Positions 1 to 10,009 are shown, counted from the stretch's first letter. The stretch: DNA of 64,000 nucleotides from Bacteroidota bacterium (GCA_024742495.1 JANSYJ010000001.1:620001-684000); one strand, 5' to 3'. The notes: generated by a model not told the origin, from the sequence alone. Numbers and translations are program-made.

Positions 1-1
1 A

Positions 2-370
2 AATGCCAATAAAGGAGATTTGATTTATTTCTATTATACCTATTCCTTTCCCGGAGCAGGTGAAAGAAACAATTCTGGCAATAAGGATACTTATGTGGTA
101 GGCACCTGCAGCGATATAGGACTAGACCAGTACTGGGAAAACTCCATTGCGGTTTATCCAAATCCGGCTAAGGGAATGCTAAAAGTGGACTTGCCATTTG
201 AGGGAGCCAACTTGCAATTACTGGACCTCCAAGGTCGGCTGCTTTTAAATTTAAATAACGCTGCTTTTCATAATGAACTAAGTCTGCCTGCTTTAGCAGA
301 TGGCATGTATTATCTAAATGTAAGCTATGATCAAAAATCTACGAGCGTCAAGCTTATCATCCAAAATTAA
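2..370 (+). CDS. 3' end of a secreted protein with T9SS type A C-terminal sorting domain (5' truncated by window edge)
   Basis: Frame is open to the window start; C-terminus YPNPAKGMLKVDLPF...LQLLDLQGRLL...GMYYLNVSYDQKSTSVKLIIQN is a typical T9SS CTD. Confidence 0.85.
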   Translation, partial: NANKGDLIYFYYTYSFPGAGERNNSGNKDTYVVGTCSDIGLDQYWENSIAVYPNPAKGMLKVDLPFEGANLQLLDLQGRLLLNLNNAAFHNELSLPALADGMYYLNVSYDQKSTSVKLIIQN

Positions 371-2120
371 GCTCGGCCTTAGCGGCTTGTTGGCTGCTTT
401 ATTAATCGCCTGTCAAGGCCCAAAAGATAAAAACGCCTCAGAAATTCTGGGCCATCCGGATTACCCTGCTATTGCTTATGGCGGTTATCGTAATGTAGAT
501 CGTTCTCAAGCGCCAAGCATTGACGACATCAAGGAAGATTTACTTCTTTTAGATGCCATGGGAATTCGAGTTCTTAGGACCTATCATGCCCGGCTTTATG
601 AGCATACACCCAATTTGCTTCGAGCGATACGCGAAATGCGGGCGCAGGACCCCAGCTTTGAAATGTATGTAATGCTGGGTGCTTGGATGCAATGTGAAGG
701 CGCCTTTAGCGATTCCCCAGATCATAATAAGCCGGATAGTATTGAAAATCAAGCGGAGATCGATCAGGCGATTAAATTGGCTAAAGAGTATCCCGAAATC
801 GTTAAGGTTATTGCGGTAGGAAATGAGTCCATGGTGCATTGGGCGGCTTCTTATTATGTTCATCCTCGCATTATTCTTAAGGCGGTAAATCATCTGCAGC
901 AGCTTAAGGTAGCTGGTGAATTAGCTAGCGATTTATGGATTACCAGTTCCGATAATTTTTCCAGCTGGGGAGGTGGAGAAGAAGCCTACCATGTAGCAGC
1001 CTTAGATTCGTTGATAAGGGCCGTGGACTACCTTTCTGTGCATTCTTATCCCTTTCACGATACGCATTACAATCCAAATTGGTGGTGGATGCCAGAAGGG
1101 CAGGATACGCTTCCCAGGTTTAAAATCTTAAAATTGGCGGTCGGCAGGGCGGTCAACCGAGTAGATGAACAAATTGCTGCGGTAAGGTCCTACCTGCAAG
1201 ATCTTGGACTAGAAAAGGAAATTCATATTGGTGAAACCGGCTGGGCAAGCAGCGATAATAATCTCTACGGAAAGGAGGGATCGGGGGCAGCGGACGAGTA
1301 TAAGCAAATGTTGTATCATTTGTGGATCCGCTCTTATTGCCACGAGAATGAAATGGCCTGTTTTTATTTTGAGGCTTTTGATGAGCCATGGAAGGATGGC
1401 AATAATCCGGGAGGATCAGAGAATCATTTTGGTGTAATTACCGTGGATGGAGCGGTGAAAATGCCCTTATGGAATAGTTTCGATCAAGGAGTTTTTGAAG
1501 GATTAAGTCGCAATGGCAAGCTCATTCGCAAAAGTTTGGAGGGCGATGTAGATCGAGCCATAGAAGAATCGACTTTACCGCCCTTACTGGAGGATCAGCC
1601 GGCCATTCGGCTTCAGCGAAATGATAGCCTAATTGAAGCGGTGTCGATTTGGGGCAATGCCGGAGATCGCGCCGCTTATGGAGCGGATGCCTTTTTGACG
1701 ATTAGTCCTTGGGAAAGTACCTGTAAAATGATCGTCAATGAGAATCAAGAGCTGCTTATTATCGGTGGCACCGGCGATTGGTGGGGTGGTTCATGCAGTT
1801 TAAAGGCCGCTCTAGATTTGAGTGAATTTAGCGATGGTTATATGGAGCTGGATATTTGTGGCTCCAGCAAAGCGACTTTTCAAATAGGCTTTCAAAGTGG
1901 CCAGTACAATGAAGGTGATCAAGAGGATGCTTTTATTAGCATTGGACCCAAGGAAGAATTTCACTTAGAGCCAGAAATTAAAAGGATTCGGGTAGCGCTT
2001 AAAAATATAAAAGCGGAGACGAACTTAAGTGATGTTCGATCCCCGCTTTTTATAAAAGGACTTTCTAATTTCGATGGTAAAGAGATCCGTATAAAACGAA
2101 TGGCTTTTACCCGTTTCTGA
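327..2120 (+). CDS. Glycoside hydrolase family 17-like lipoprotein (beta-1,3-glucanase type)
   Basis: Lipobox LLIAC; GNES and IGETGW motifs fit the acid/base and nucleophile regions of GH17; sits in a PUL. The start overlaps the upstream CDS by 44 nt, so exact start is uncertain. Confidence 0.8.
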   Translation: MIKNLRASSLSSKIKLGLSGLLAALLIACQGPKDKNASEILGHPDYPAIAYGGYRNVDRSQAPSIDDIKEDLLLLDAMGIRVLRTYHARLYEHTPNLLRAIREMRAQDPSFEMYVMLGAWMQCEGAFSDSPDHNKPDSIENQAEIDQAIKLAKEYPEIVKVIAVGNESMVHWAASYYVHPRIILKAVNHLQQLKVAGELASDLWITSSDNFSSWGGGEEAYHVAALDSLIRAVDYLSVHSYPFHDTHYNPNWWWMPEGQDTLPRFKILKLAVGRAVNRVDEQIAAVRSYLQDLGLEKEIHIGETGWASSDNNLYGKEGSGAADEYKQMLYHLWIRSYCHENEMACFYFEAFDEPWKDGNNPGGSENHFGVITVDGAVKMPLWNSFDQGVFEGLSRNGKLIRKSLEGDVDRAIEESTLPPLLEDQPAIRLQRNDSLIEAVSIWGNAGDRAAYGADAFLTISPWESTCKMIVNENQELLIIGGTGDWWGGSCSLKAALDLSEFSDGYMELDICGSSKATFQIGFQSGQYNEGDQEDAFISIGPKEEFHLEPEIKRIRVALKNIKAETNLSDVRSPLFIKGLSNFDGKEIRIKRMAFTRF

Positions 2121-3248
2121 TTATTGGAATACGCGCACGTAGTCTACAACCATTTGCTGTGGGAAGCTTGTGCTGGCGTCTGGAGCTCCAGGCCATATTC
2201 CGCCTACCGCTACATTGAAAATAAAGAAGAATTCTTCTCGGAACTCATCCATTGCAGCAGGGCTGGTGCTAATTTGATGGAATTGAATATCATCATAGTA
2301 CCAAACAATTGAGTTGGCATCCCAAACAATGGAATAAACGTGAAACTCTCTAGATAGCTTTCCGGTAGTAGATTTAATAGAACTGCCAAAATCGGCTTTG
2401 CTGCCATTATTATCCCAGTGTAGGGTTCCAAAGCAGTATTCATCGCCGCGGTTAGGACCAGATCCTCCCACCATTTCCATGATGTCAATTTCACCACATT
2501 CAGGCCAACCGATAGTGTTAAAGTCATCGCCTAACATCCAAAGTGCAGGCCATAAGCCTTGACCTTCGGGCATGGCTGCACGAATATCGATGCGGCCATA
2601 TTTAAAGCTCTGATTGCCATTAGAAACAATACGCGAAGAAGTGTAATTGCGTCCACCAAAGGCTTCTTCCTTGGCTTTTATAATCAAATACCCATCGCGT
2701 ACTTCTGTATTCTCTGGGCGGTAATATTGTAATTCATTGTTGCCCCATCCATTATTACCGGTTCCAACTTCATGGGTCCAGTCACTGGATAGACTAGTTC
2801 CATCAAATTCATCACTCCAAGTGAGGGTATAATTGGGATAGGTGAGAGGCGTAGTATAACCTCCGGTTGGAATTCCTCCATTAGTAGTTCCACCGCCAGG
2901 TAAAACTGTAACGCTCACGGAATCTATTTGCTCAATATAGTACTCGTAACTAGTTAGAGCGCGGGAACGAATAGCATAGGTACCCGTTTCACTAAAAGTG
3001 TAGCTGGCATTGCCATCTGGGCTTTCGATGGTCACTTCGGTGCCTTTATCCATAAAGGTCACTTGGTAGTAGTTGGCAAAAGCCGCACTTAGACTAACAT
3101 CTACGCGACCTTCAACATCATCAGATACTTCAATATCTACAGCTAAATTAGTAGGTCGTATAACGGCAACAGTGCCGCCGTCCTCCTCATTACAGCTGCT
3201 AAGCCCGAAGATAAGAAGGGTTAAAAATGTAAAAAGACGGTAATTCAT
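2121..3248 (-). CDS. Glycoside hydrolase family 16 lipoprotein (laminarinase-like endo-beta-1,3-glucanase)
   Basis: Lipobox GLSSC followed by NEED; GH16 signature GEIDIMEMVG; WSDEFDGTSLSSDWTHEVGTGNNGWGNNELQYY. Confidence 0.93.
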   Translation of the reverse strand: MNYRLFTFLTLLIFGLSSCNEEDGGTVAVIRPTNLAVDIEVSDDVEGRVDVSLSAAFANYYQVTFMDKGTEVTIESPDGNASYTFSETGTYAIRSRALTSYEYYIEQIDSVSVTVLPGGGTTNGGIPTGGYTTPLTYPNYTLTWSDEFDGTSLSSDWTHEVGTGNNGWGNNELQYYRPENTEVRDGYLIIKAKEEAFGGRNYTSSRIVSNGNQSFKYGRIDIRAAMPEGQGLWPALWMLGDDFNTIGWPECGEIDIMEMVGGSGPNRGDEYCFGTLHWDNNGSKADFGSSIKSTTGKLSREFHVYSIVWDANSIVWYYDDIQFHQISTSPAAMDEFREEFFFIFNVAVGGIWPGAPDASTSFPQQMVVDYVRVFQ

Positions 3249-3269
3249 AGTAGGTTTTTTTGAAAAAAA

Positions 3270-3297
3270 GGAGGAAGGACATTGCTACCCTTCCTCC
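3270..3297 (-). terminator. Intrinsic terminator-like hairpin between the PKD gene and the GH16 gene
   Basis: GGAGGAAGG / CCTTCCTCC arms; on the minus strand the hairpin is followed by a T tract (A run at 3263-3269 on +). Confidence 0.7.
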
Positions 3298-3310
3298 CTA
3301 GTGTTAAAAA

Positions 3311-4684
3311 TTATTCCTGCTTGATATCGTCGATGTAGAAGATATCTGCAGTTGAAATTCCCCATCCTGGGAAGATTACCAAGCGATCGAAATCAGCGGC
3401 AGCACCGGTAAAGTCGAAAGTAAGTTCTTGCCAAGTATTGGTTTGGGTAATGCTAGCGTCCACTTCAACAAAGTTGTTCGCATCAGCTTGCTCCTCAATT
3501 TTCATACGGAAAGTACCCGTATCAGAAGCCCAAACTTTTAATTTGATGGTCATTTCTGTTGAGAAGTCTAATTTGTCTTTTAAGTTCACAAATTGACCGG
3601 CCCAAGTTTCATTACCATGTGTAACTTCTAATACGCTAGAGCTGGTGTTGATTCCGCTCATGTCTGGATTAGTGATATACTGATAACCGCCATTACCGAA
3701 GGTAGTCCAAGTTGGCTGCTCAGTTTCAAAGTCCAATGGAAGATTAGGGTCTTCAGCTGGATTAGGATTGCTGTTGTAACCTTCAGGAACTAAACGCACA
3801 TACCAGGTAAGACCTGGGTTAGCCGCTTTAGTATCTACAAAGCTCAACCATAATTCGTTTTCTTCAAGACTGATAACGGTATAGGTACGAGTACCAGCCC
3901 AGTAACCAATCATAGAGTTTCCACTAACGGTAAGGGTAGTATCTGCTCCCGTATCATCTAAAGTCCAAGTTTCCCCCATTTGATTAGGTAAAGCGGCAAT
4001 AAAATCAGCCACTGGAGAAGCAGTAGTGTCATCATAAGGAGGGATACCAGCATGCTCAGCATTTACGTACACACCACCATTGGTAACTTGGTCAAAACCA
4101 AAGCCACTTAAGTGGAAAGTATAACGGTCATCATACATATCAGCACCTGATTTCTCAACTGGTGCAGCGGCATACCATTCTGGGTAACGGCCTGCGGCTC
4201 CAATAGGATCTGGACCAACACCGAAGTGAGCCGGGGCAGCTGAATCAACAGCCCAAGTTTTACTGGTGCCACCGGTTAAGATGGTGTACAATGGATTGTT
4301 TACCAAGTTAGGATCATCCTGAGCAATGGTAATAGTTTGAGTGCTGCTTGCACTTCCACCTGAATTTTGCACTGTAAGGGTAACATCGTAGTCGCCGGCA
4401 AAAGGATAGGTTGCAGATGCATTAGCACCGGTTCCTGTGGATCCATTTCCGAAATTCCAGCTGGCTGCTAGGCTTCCGTTGCTGGCGGTAAACTCGATTA
4501 CGTTGGCGCTGCTAGCAGATGCCTGATAGGTAAAAGCGGCGTCTGCCTGACTTGGTGGTTGGCCAAGGGTTGGCTCATCGTCATCATCGCTACATGAGGT
4601 AGCAAATACAAGCAGGCCCATGCCGAGCCAAAGGCTTGTTTGTCTAAAAATTGATCTAGTAGTCATTATTTGAGGTTTAAACAT
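3311..4684 (-). CDS. PKD domain-containing surface glycan-binding lipoprotein (SusE-position)
   Basis: Lipobox ATSC-SDDDDE; PKD-like AAFTYQAS...ASWNFGNGSTGTGANASATYPFAGDYDVTLTV; lies directly after susD. Confidence 0.85.
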   Translation of the reverse strand: MFKPQIMTTRSIFRQTSLWLGMGLLVFATSCSDDDDEPTLGQPPSQADAAFTYQASASSANVIEFTASNGSLAASWNFGNGSTGTGANASATYPFAGDYDVTLTVQNSGGSASSTQTITIAQDDPNLVNNPLYTILTGGTSKTWAVDSAAPAHFGVGPDPIGAAGRYPEWYAAAPVEKSGADMYDDRYTFHLSGFGFDQVTNGGVYVNAEHAGIPPYDDTTASPVADFIAALPNQMGETWTLDDTGADTTLTVSGNSMIGYWAGTRTYTVISLEENELWLSFVDTKAANPGLTWYVRLVPEGYNSNPNPAEDPNLPLDFETEQPTWTTFGNGGYQYITNPDMSGINTSSSVLEVTHGNETWAGQFVNLKDKLDFSTEMTIKLKVWASDTGTFRMKIEEQADANNFVEVDASITQTNTWQELTFDFTGAAADFDRLVIFPGWGISTADIFYIDDIKQE

Positions 4685-4730
4685 TTAGTATAAAAATTAA
4701 TTGCGTTTGTTTCAAATAGAAATTATCTAT

Positions 4731-6200
4731 TTAGTATCCAGGGTTTTGAGTCCAACTACCACCAGAAAGGTCAATTTCTACTTGCGGTAAAGGGAATAGT
4801 TCGTGCTTACCAGTTTGGAAGCCATCAATTTCATCTGCGGCTTTTCCGGTTCTAACCAGATCGAAGAAGCGATGACCTTCACCGGCTAACTCGAGATTGC
4901 GCTCTGCCCAAATCTGCTCGGTTAATAGGGTACCGGTGGCACTTAAGTCCGACATATTAGCTCTTGCACGCACTAGGTTCACATAAGTTAAGGCTTGTCC
5001 GTCATTGCCATTTCTATTGTGGGCTTCTGCCGCCATAAGAAGTACATCGGCATAACGAATCACCTTGTAATTTAGGGGACTGGTTAAATCGTCATCAGGC
5101 AAACCTAATTCAGCTTGGCGCTTGATGTATTTGTTGTTGTAATAACCGGTATGACCACCGCCACCAGTTGCATAACTGATGGAACCCGGATCTGCTTGGA
5201 TGCTGATAAATGAATCGATGTGTAATATTGATAAATCACGACGAAGGTCGTTTACACTAAAGCTATTATAGAGCTTTGAGGTAGGGAGGATATAAGAGTT
5301 TCCATCTGCATAAAAAGGTCCCTCATATTGGCGGATACCATTAAAACCAGCGGCGGCATTTCCTTCTAAGCAAATTAAACAATCATAGCTTCCACCTTCT
5401 AAAGCTGAATATTCTACGTCAAAAACGGTTTCAGAATTATTCTCATTAGCCGCTAACCAAAGATCTTCGTAATTGGGCATCAGGCTGTAATTGCCCTCAT
5501 TAATTACCCGATCTAAAACAGTCGCCGCATCTGCAAATTTGTTTTGAAAAAGGTAAACCTTACCGAGTAGAGCAAGAGCTGCTCCTTTGGTGGCGCGACC
5601 TTTTACTGGTTGGCTCCAATTTAAATTAGCTACTGCATATTCGAGATCGCTCTCAATTTGAGCGTAGATCTCCGCCTTGCTAGCACGACCAATAGTAGTC
5701 ACCTCTTCCGAGCCAATGCTACGATCGATAACTAAAGGCACACCCCCGAAGTAACGCACCAACTCGAAATAGTAATAGGCTCTTAAAAAGCGGGTCTCAC
5801 CAAGGATAATTTCTTTGCCGTCAAAATCGGTTTTATCCTTATTTTCCATGATATAGTTGCAACGCGTCACACCAGCATAGTTAAAGCGTAGTATGCTACG
5901 AAGCTCGTTGTTAACGCCGTCATGGGTCATATTATCAATCTGATGCAATCCCTCGGTATCGGTTACCGATTCGCCACCAGCAATTGAGTTGTCGGATGCG
6001 ATCTCACCAATCCATTGGGTGAGGTAAGAACCCTGCAATAGGTCATAGGCTCCAATAAGGGCGAGTTCATAATCCTGCTCCGAGTTAAAATAATTATCGG
6101 CTCCAAGGGAGAAGGCAGGATCTACTTCAAGATACTTTTCACAAGAGGAAAAAGAGATCAGGAAGGCTGCAATAAGTATGGTAAATTTATGTGCTTTCAT
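4731..6200 (-). CDS. RagB/SusD family nutrient uptake outer membrane lipoprotein
   Basis: SSCEKYLEVDP N-terminus; SusD-type TPR region; C-terminal NPGY; adjacent to SusC. Confidence 0.95.
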   Translation of the reverse strand: MKAHKFTILIAAFLISFSSCEKYLEVDPAFSLGADNYFNSEQDYELALIGAYDLLQGSYLTQWIGEIASDNSIAGGESVTDTEGLHQIDNMTHDGVNNELRSILRFNYAGVTRCNYIMENKDKTDFDGKEIILGETRFLRAYYYFELVRYFGGVPLVIDRSIGSEEVTTIGRASKAEIYAQIESDLEYAVANLNWSQPVKGRATKGAALALLGKVYLFQNKFADAATVLDRVINEGNYSLMPNYEDLWLAANENNSETVFDVEYSALEGGSYDCLICLEGNAAAGFNGIRQYEGPFYADGNSYILPTSKLYNSFSVNDLRRDLSILHIDSFISIQADPGSISYATGGGGHTGYYNNKYIKRQAELGLPDDDLTSPLNYKVIRYADVLLMAAEAHNRNGNDGQALTYVNLVRARANMSDLSATGTLLTEQIWAERNLELAGEGHRFFDLVRTGKAADEIDGFQTGKHELFPLPQVEIDLSGGSWTQNPGY

Positions 6201-6212
6201 GCTAATTTCCTT

Positions 6213-9200
6213 TTAGAATTTAATGTTAAATCCACCCATAATCGTCTGTGCCTGTGGGTAGAAACCATAGTCAACACCTGCGGCTAAAACACCACCAAAG
6301 TTTCCAATATCGGGATCGTAGCCCAAGTAATTGGTAAGCGTATAAAGGTTGTTTGCACTGATGTAAACACGAAGCGACTCAACCTTAGCAGTTTTAAGCC
6401 ATTTCTTCGGGAAGGTGTATCCTAATTGGATATTACGCAGGCGGAGGAAAGATCCATCTTCTACGTAAAAATCAGAGAATACATTATTACGGGTAGCGCC
6501 AGTGGTAACGCGTGGGTAGATGTCAGTTGAGCCTTGACCAGTCCAGCGATTAATCACGTAGTTTAATTGGTTAGCATAAGGCTGCTGACGCTCGTAGTTG
6601 CGAATAATCTCTTGGCCTAAAGAAGCGTAGATATTACCGGAAAGGTCGAAACCTTTATAGCTAACATTAAAGTTGAAACCAATGGTTACATCAGGAATTG
6701 GTGATCCCAGTTTCACTTTATCGGTATCATCACTAAAGTTGATTACACCATCACCATTTTGATCCACAAAACGTAGGTCTCCTGGTTGGGCGCCGGCCTG
6801 ACTAACTGGAGCGTTATCAATTTCTGCTTGAGATTGGAAGATACCGTCCGTTTCGTAGCCAATGTAGTAACCAATAGGCTGACCAACTTGAAAACGAGTG
6901 GCAACAACGCCACCTACTCCAAAGCCTGCACCGGGGATGAAATCTACTCCGTCTGGTACGCGCACTACCTCATTAGTTAGGGTGGTGATGTTGGCATTAG
7001 CATTAAATACCCAATCATTAAGGGGATTACTGTGATAGCCGATTTCAAACTCCATTCCGCGGTTTGACACGTCACCAGCATTTACATAAGGAGGGAAACC
7101 TCCAGGGCCATAAGTTCCTAAGATAGCCGATACATCAGGCTGGAAAAGGAGGTCATTGGTGTTCTTAACGAAATAGTTGAAAGTGAAGTTAAAATCCTTT
7201 AGGAAGTTAAAGTCAATTCCAATATTAAACTGCTGAGTTGTTTCCCATTTAAGATCTGGGTTTGCTCCACGACCAATAGCTACACCATTGGAGATAAAGT
7301 CGTTTAATACATATACACCTTCGCCGTTTAGCAAGGGTAGGTAAGCAAAATTTGGAATTTGGTCATTACCTGAAATACCATAGGATACTCTCAGTTTTCC
7401 GAAGTCTACCCAGTCAAGGTTTAGACCTTCCCAAAACACTTCATCACTAAATACCCAGGCACCAGAAACGGCAGGGAAAATACCCCAGCGGTTGTTAGCT
7501 CCGAATTTTGATGAACCATCACGACGAACGATGGCGGAGAACATATAGCGGTTGCGTAAAGAGTACTCTGCTCTTAAGAATGTGGAAAGTAAACGCTCTT
7601 CAAACTCAAAAGATCCCGCATTATTAAGGAAACCACCATCTGCCTGGTTAGCAGAAATGTCGGCAAAGTCGATAGAATTATTAGGGATATTAAAAGCAGT
7701 GGCATTTAAGCCATTTCCGCTACGGTTGAACACCGAAACCCCAATAGTACCTTTTACCTTGTGAATTTTATTAAAGGTGTGATTGTAGTTTAAGAAACCT
7801 TCATAAGTAAGGTCAACATAGGTGTCGCGGTTTTCATAAACACTAGCACCGCGATCAAGAAATACGCTATCGGCGATCTCCACTTGTGGTGCGTCTAAGT
7901 CGGCATTTACCGCTGTGTTCTGAGCTTTACCTGGTCCGTACCATGTTAGGGGTGAAAAGGTTTTACCGTCAACCAGGGCAATGTTATAATTAAAGCGGTT
8001 CGTGAGGGTAAAGTCCTCGTTGATCTTGAAAACGGGTTCAATCTTACCTACGAATTTGTTCACATTAGAACGGTTGTAGGTGTTCTCCATTTGCGCTAAT
8101 GGATTGATGATATCATTCACCAACTCTAGGTAGCTGTATTCGCCATTATCTTGACGAAGAGGTTCTGTAGGATAGGCGTTAATGGTATTGTAAAGAACGG
8201 ATCCAATTCCATTTTCGGCCAAGGTGCTTCGCCCTTCATTGGTATAAAGTAAAACGCTGTTCACTTTAAAGCGCTCATCTATGTCAAAGGAAACATTGAA
8301 ACGAGCGTTGTAGCGACGGAAGTTCGATTTAGCACCACCAACAATACCATCTTGGTTATAGTAAGAGCCTCCAACCGAGTAGCGGGTTTTAGCATTTCCA
8401 CCATTAATACTGATGTTGTAAGATTCAATGGGCGCGGTTTGGAAAACGGCATCCTGCCAATCGGTTCCTTCACCTACTGAAGTGTTGGCAAAAGGTTGAG
8501 CTTGGCCACCGTTAAAAAAGGCATTGTTTTTTACCACCGCATATTCGGTAGCATTTAAAAGATTTAGCTGGCGGGCAGTACTTTGCATACCATAAAAGCC
8601 GCTAAATTCAATTTGTGGTTTTGCGTTTAGACTTCCTTTTTTGGTTTCAATGATGATAACACCATTGGCAGCGCGTACACCATAAATACCGGCGGTTCCG
8701 TCTTTTAAAACGTTAACCGATTCTATATCGTTCGGGTTTAAGGCGTTTAAACCTTCGGTATCATACACGATTCCGTCCACTAAAATTAAGGGGTCATTAT
8801 CGCCGAAGGTGGATAAACCGCGAATTCGAATACTACTCGATCCTCCTGGCGATCCTGAATTCGTATTAATGGTTACCCCAGATACCTGCCCTTGTAAGGC
8901 GGCATCAACTCTGGAAATATTGAGCTTTTTAAGTTCTGCTCCGTCCACTTTGGCGGCCGCACCGGTAATCTCCTTCTTGGTTGAAGAACCATAACCCACT
9001 ACCACAATCTCATTTAAAACAGAAGACTCTTCCGCCATTTTCACGTTGAGGGTACGCGATTCATTGACTTGAATTTCAATATTCTTAAAACCCACGAATG
9101 AGAACACTAAGGTTTGACCCTTCTGTGCCTCAATGCTGTAATTCCCATCAAGGTCAGAGGTGGTTCCGATGGAGGTCCCCTTGATGCTGATGTTTACGCC

Positions 9201-9335
9201 CGGAATGGTTACTCCGTTTGCAGCCTCGCTAATTTGTCCCTTAATGGTGACCTTTTGAGCGCTAGCAGCAAATGAAAACAGGCAGAGTAGGATTCCTAAA
9301 ACGGATCGCCACCCTTTCGAGTACATTTGTTTCAT
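6213..9335 (-). CDS. SusC/RagA family TonB-linked outer membrane protein
   Basis: CarboxypepD_reg N-terminal domain, plug (EIVVVGYGSSTKKEITGA...IRIRGLSTFGDNDPLILVDGIVYD), long beta-barrel, paired with SusD. Confidence 0.97.
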   Translation of the reverse strand: MKQMYSKGWRSVLGILLCLFSFAASAQKVTIKGQISEAANGVTIPGVNISIKGTSIGTTSDLDGNYSIEAQKGQTLVFSFVGFKNIEIQVNESRTLNVKMAEESSVLNEIVVVGYGSSTKKEITGAAAKVDGAELKKLNISRVDAALQGQVSGVTINTNSGSPGGSSSIRIRGLSTFGDNDPLILVDGIVYDTEGLNALNPNDIESVNVLKDGTAGIYGVRAANGVIIIETKKGSLNAKPQIEFSGFYGMQSTARQLNLLNATEYAVVKNNAFFNGGQAQPFANTSVGEGTDWQDAVFQTAPIESYNISINGGNAKTRYSVGGSYYNQDGIVGGAKSNFRRYNARFNVSFDIDERFKVNSVLLYTNEGRSTLAENGIGSVLYNTINAYPTEPLRQDNGEYSYLELVNDIINPLAQMENTYNRSNVNKFVGKIEPVFKINEDFTLTNRFNYNIALVDGKTFSPLTWYGPGKAQNTAVNADLDAPQVEIADSVFLDRGASVYENRDTYVDLTYEGFLNYNHTFNKIHKVKGTIGVSVFNRSGNGLNATAFNIPNNSIDFADISANQADGGFLNNAGSFEFEERLLSTFLRAEYSLRNRYMFSAIVRRDGSSKFGANNRWGIFPAVSGAWVFSDEVFWEGLNLDWVDFGKLRVSYGISGNDQIPNFAYLPLLNGEGVYVLNDFISNGVAIGRGANPDLKWETTQQFNIGIDFNFLKDFNFTFNYFVKNTNDLLFQPDVSAILGTYGPGGFPPYVNAGDVSNRGMEFEIGYHSNPLNDWVFNANANITTLTNEVVRVPDGVDFIPGAGFGVGGVVATRFQVGQPIGYYIGYETDGIFQSQAEIDNAPVSQAGAQPGDLRFVDQNGDGVINFSDDTDKVKLGSPIPDVTIGFNFNVSYKGFDLSGNIYASLGQEIIRNYERQQPYANQLNYVINRWTGQGSTDIYPRVTTGATRNNVFSDFYVEDGSFLRLRNIQLGYTFPKKWLKTAKVESLRVYISANNLYTLTNYLGYDPDIGNFGGVLAAGVDYGFYPQAQTIMGGFNIKF

Positions 9336-9416
9336 AGTTTAGTAATTGGTTGAAAATCAAACAGTTCATTAGTTAAACAAGAGCTTAAATTGTTGTATTA
9401 ACAATTATAAAGCAAC

Positions 9417-9424
9417 CAAATGTA
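9417..9424 (-). promoter_or_regulatory. Predicted Bacteroidetes -7 box (TACATTTG) for susC
   Basis: CAAATGTA on + is TAnnTTTG on -, with TTTTGG about 19 nt upstream as a -33-like element. Confidence 0.55.
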
Positions 9425-9427
9425 ATT

Positions 9428-9450
9428 CTTTTGGTCAATTGTACCAAAAG
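9428..9450. promoter_or_regulatory. Inverted repeat CTTTTGGT-N7-ACCAAAAG overlapping the predicted susC -33 region
   Basis: Perfect 8-bp arms read directly; one arm contains the -33-like TTTTGG. Confidence 0.55.
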
Positions 9451-9764
9451 ACTTTTGAAAAAAACGGGAATTTTAAAGGGCAAAACTTCGTTAATCGGTC
9501 CGTTTCCGTAGACTAATAGTCTATTTAACCATTAGTGTAGTTTTTACGTTTTTACTGGAGCAAGAGCTGTTTCGTCAAAGAAGAAGCAAAAATGAATAGA
9601 CCAATGCGGAATCACAGCGTCCGTTAAGAGTGAGTATTTGGCCTTTTTTTGGTAGTTGAAATTCTAAAGATGGGAACGCAAAAAAGGCGGCTCGCGGAAT
9701 AGATTTGGGAAAAAGAGCTTGGAGTGGGGCATAAAACAAGCACCTTAATTAAAGGGGCTTGTTT

Positions 9765-9839
9765 TGGTGGAGCATATCGGCTTTGAACCGATGCCCTCCC
9801 CGAATGCCTTCGGGGCGCTCTCACGCCTATTCTAGGCCT
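9765..9839 (-). pseudogene. Degenerate tRNA-Ala-like sequence (3' half preserved, 5' half lost)
   Basis: T-arm ATCGGTTCAAAGCCGAT and 3' ...CCACCA are shared with the neighbouring tRNA-Ala; the anticodon-arm equivalent is CCCCG-AAGGCATT-CGGGG (8-nt loop); the D-arm GCTC and the pairing 5' acceptor strand are absent. Confidence 0.6.
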
Positions 9840-9880
9840 TTAAAACAAAAAACGCCCAGAACAAAATTTGGGGCTTGTTT

Positions 9881-9958
<78 letters not shown>

Positions 9959-9976
9959 TTAATTTTTTTGGGTGCG

Positions 9977-9984
9977 CAAATATA
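9977..9984 (-). promoter_or_regulatory. Predicted -7 box (TATATTTG) for tRNA-Ala
   Basis: CAAATATA on +, 20 nt upstream of the tRNA 5' end. Confidence 0.45.
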
Positions 9985-10009
9985 AGGGAAAAAAATTTTT
10001 AGCTCTTCC

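Noticed and set aside
9624-9824. 66-aa minus ORF
   Set aside because: Covers the degenerate tRNA-like sequence and non-coding DNA; no protein features.
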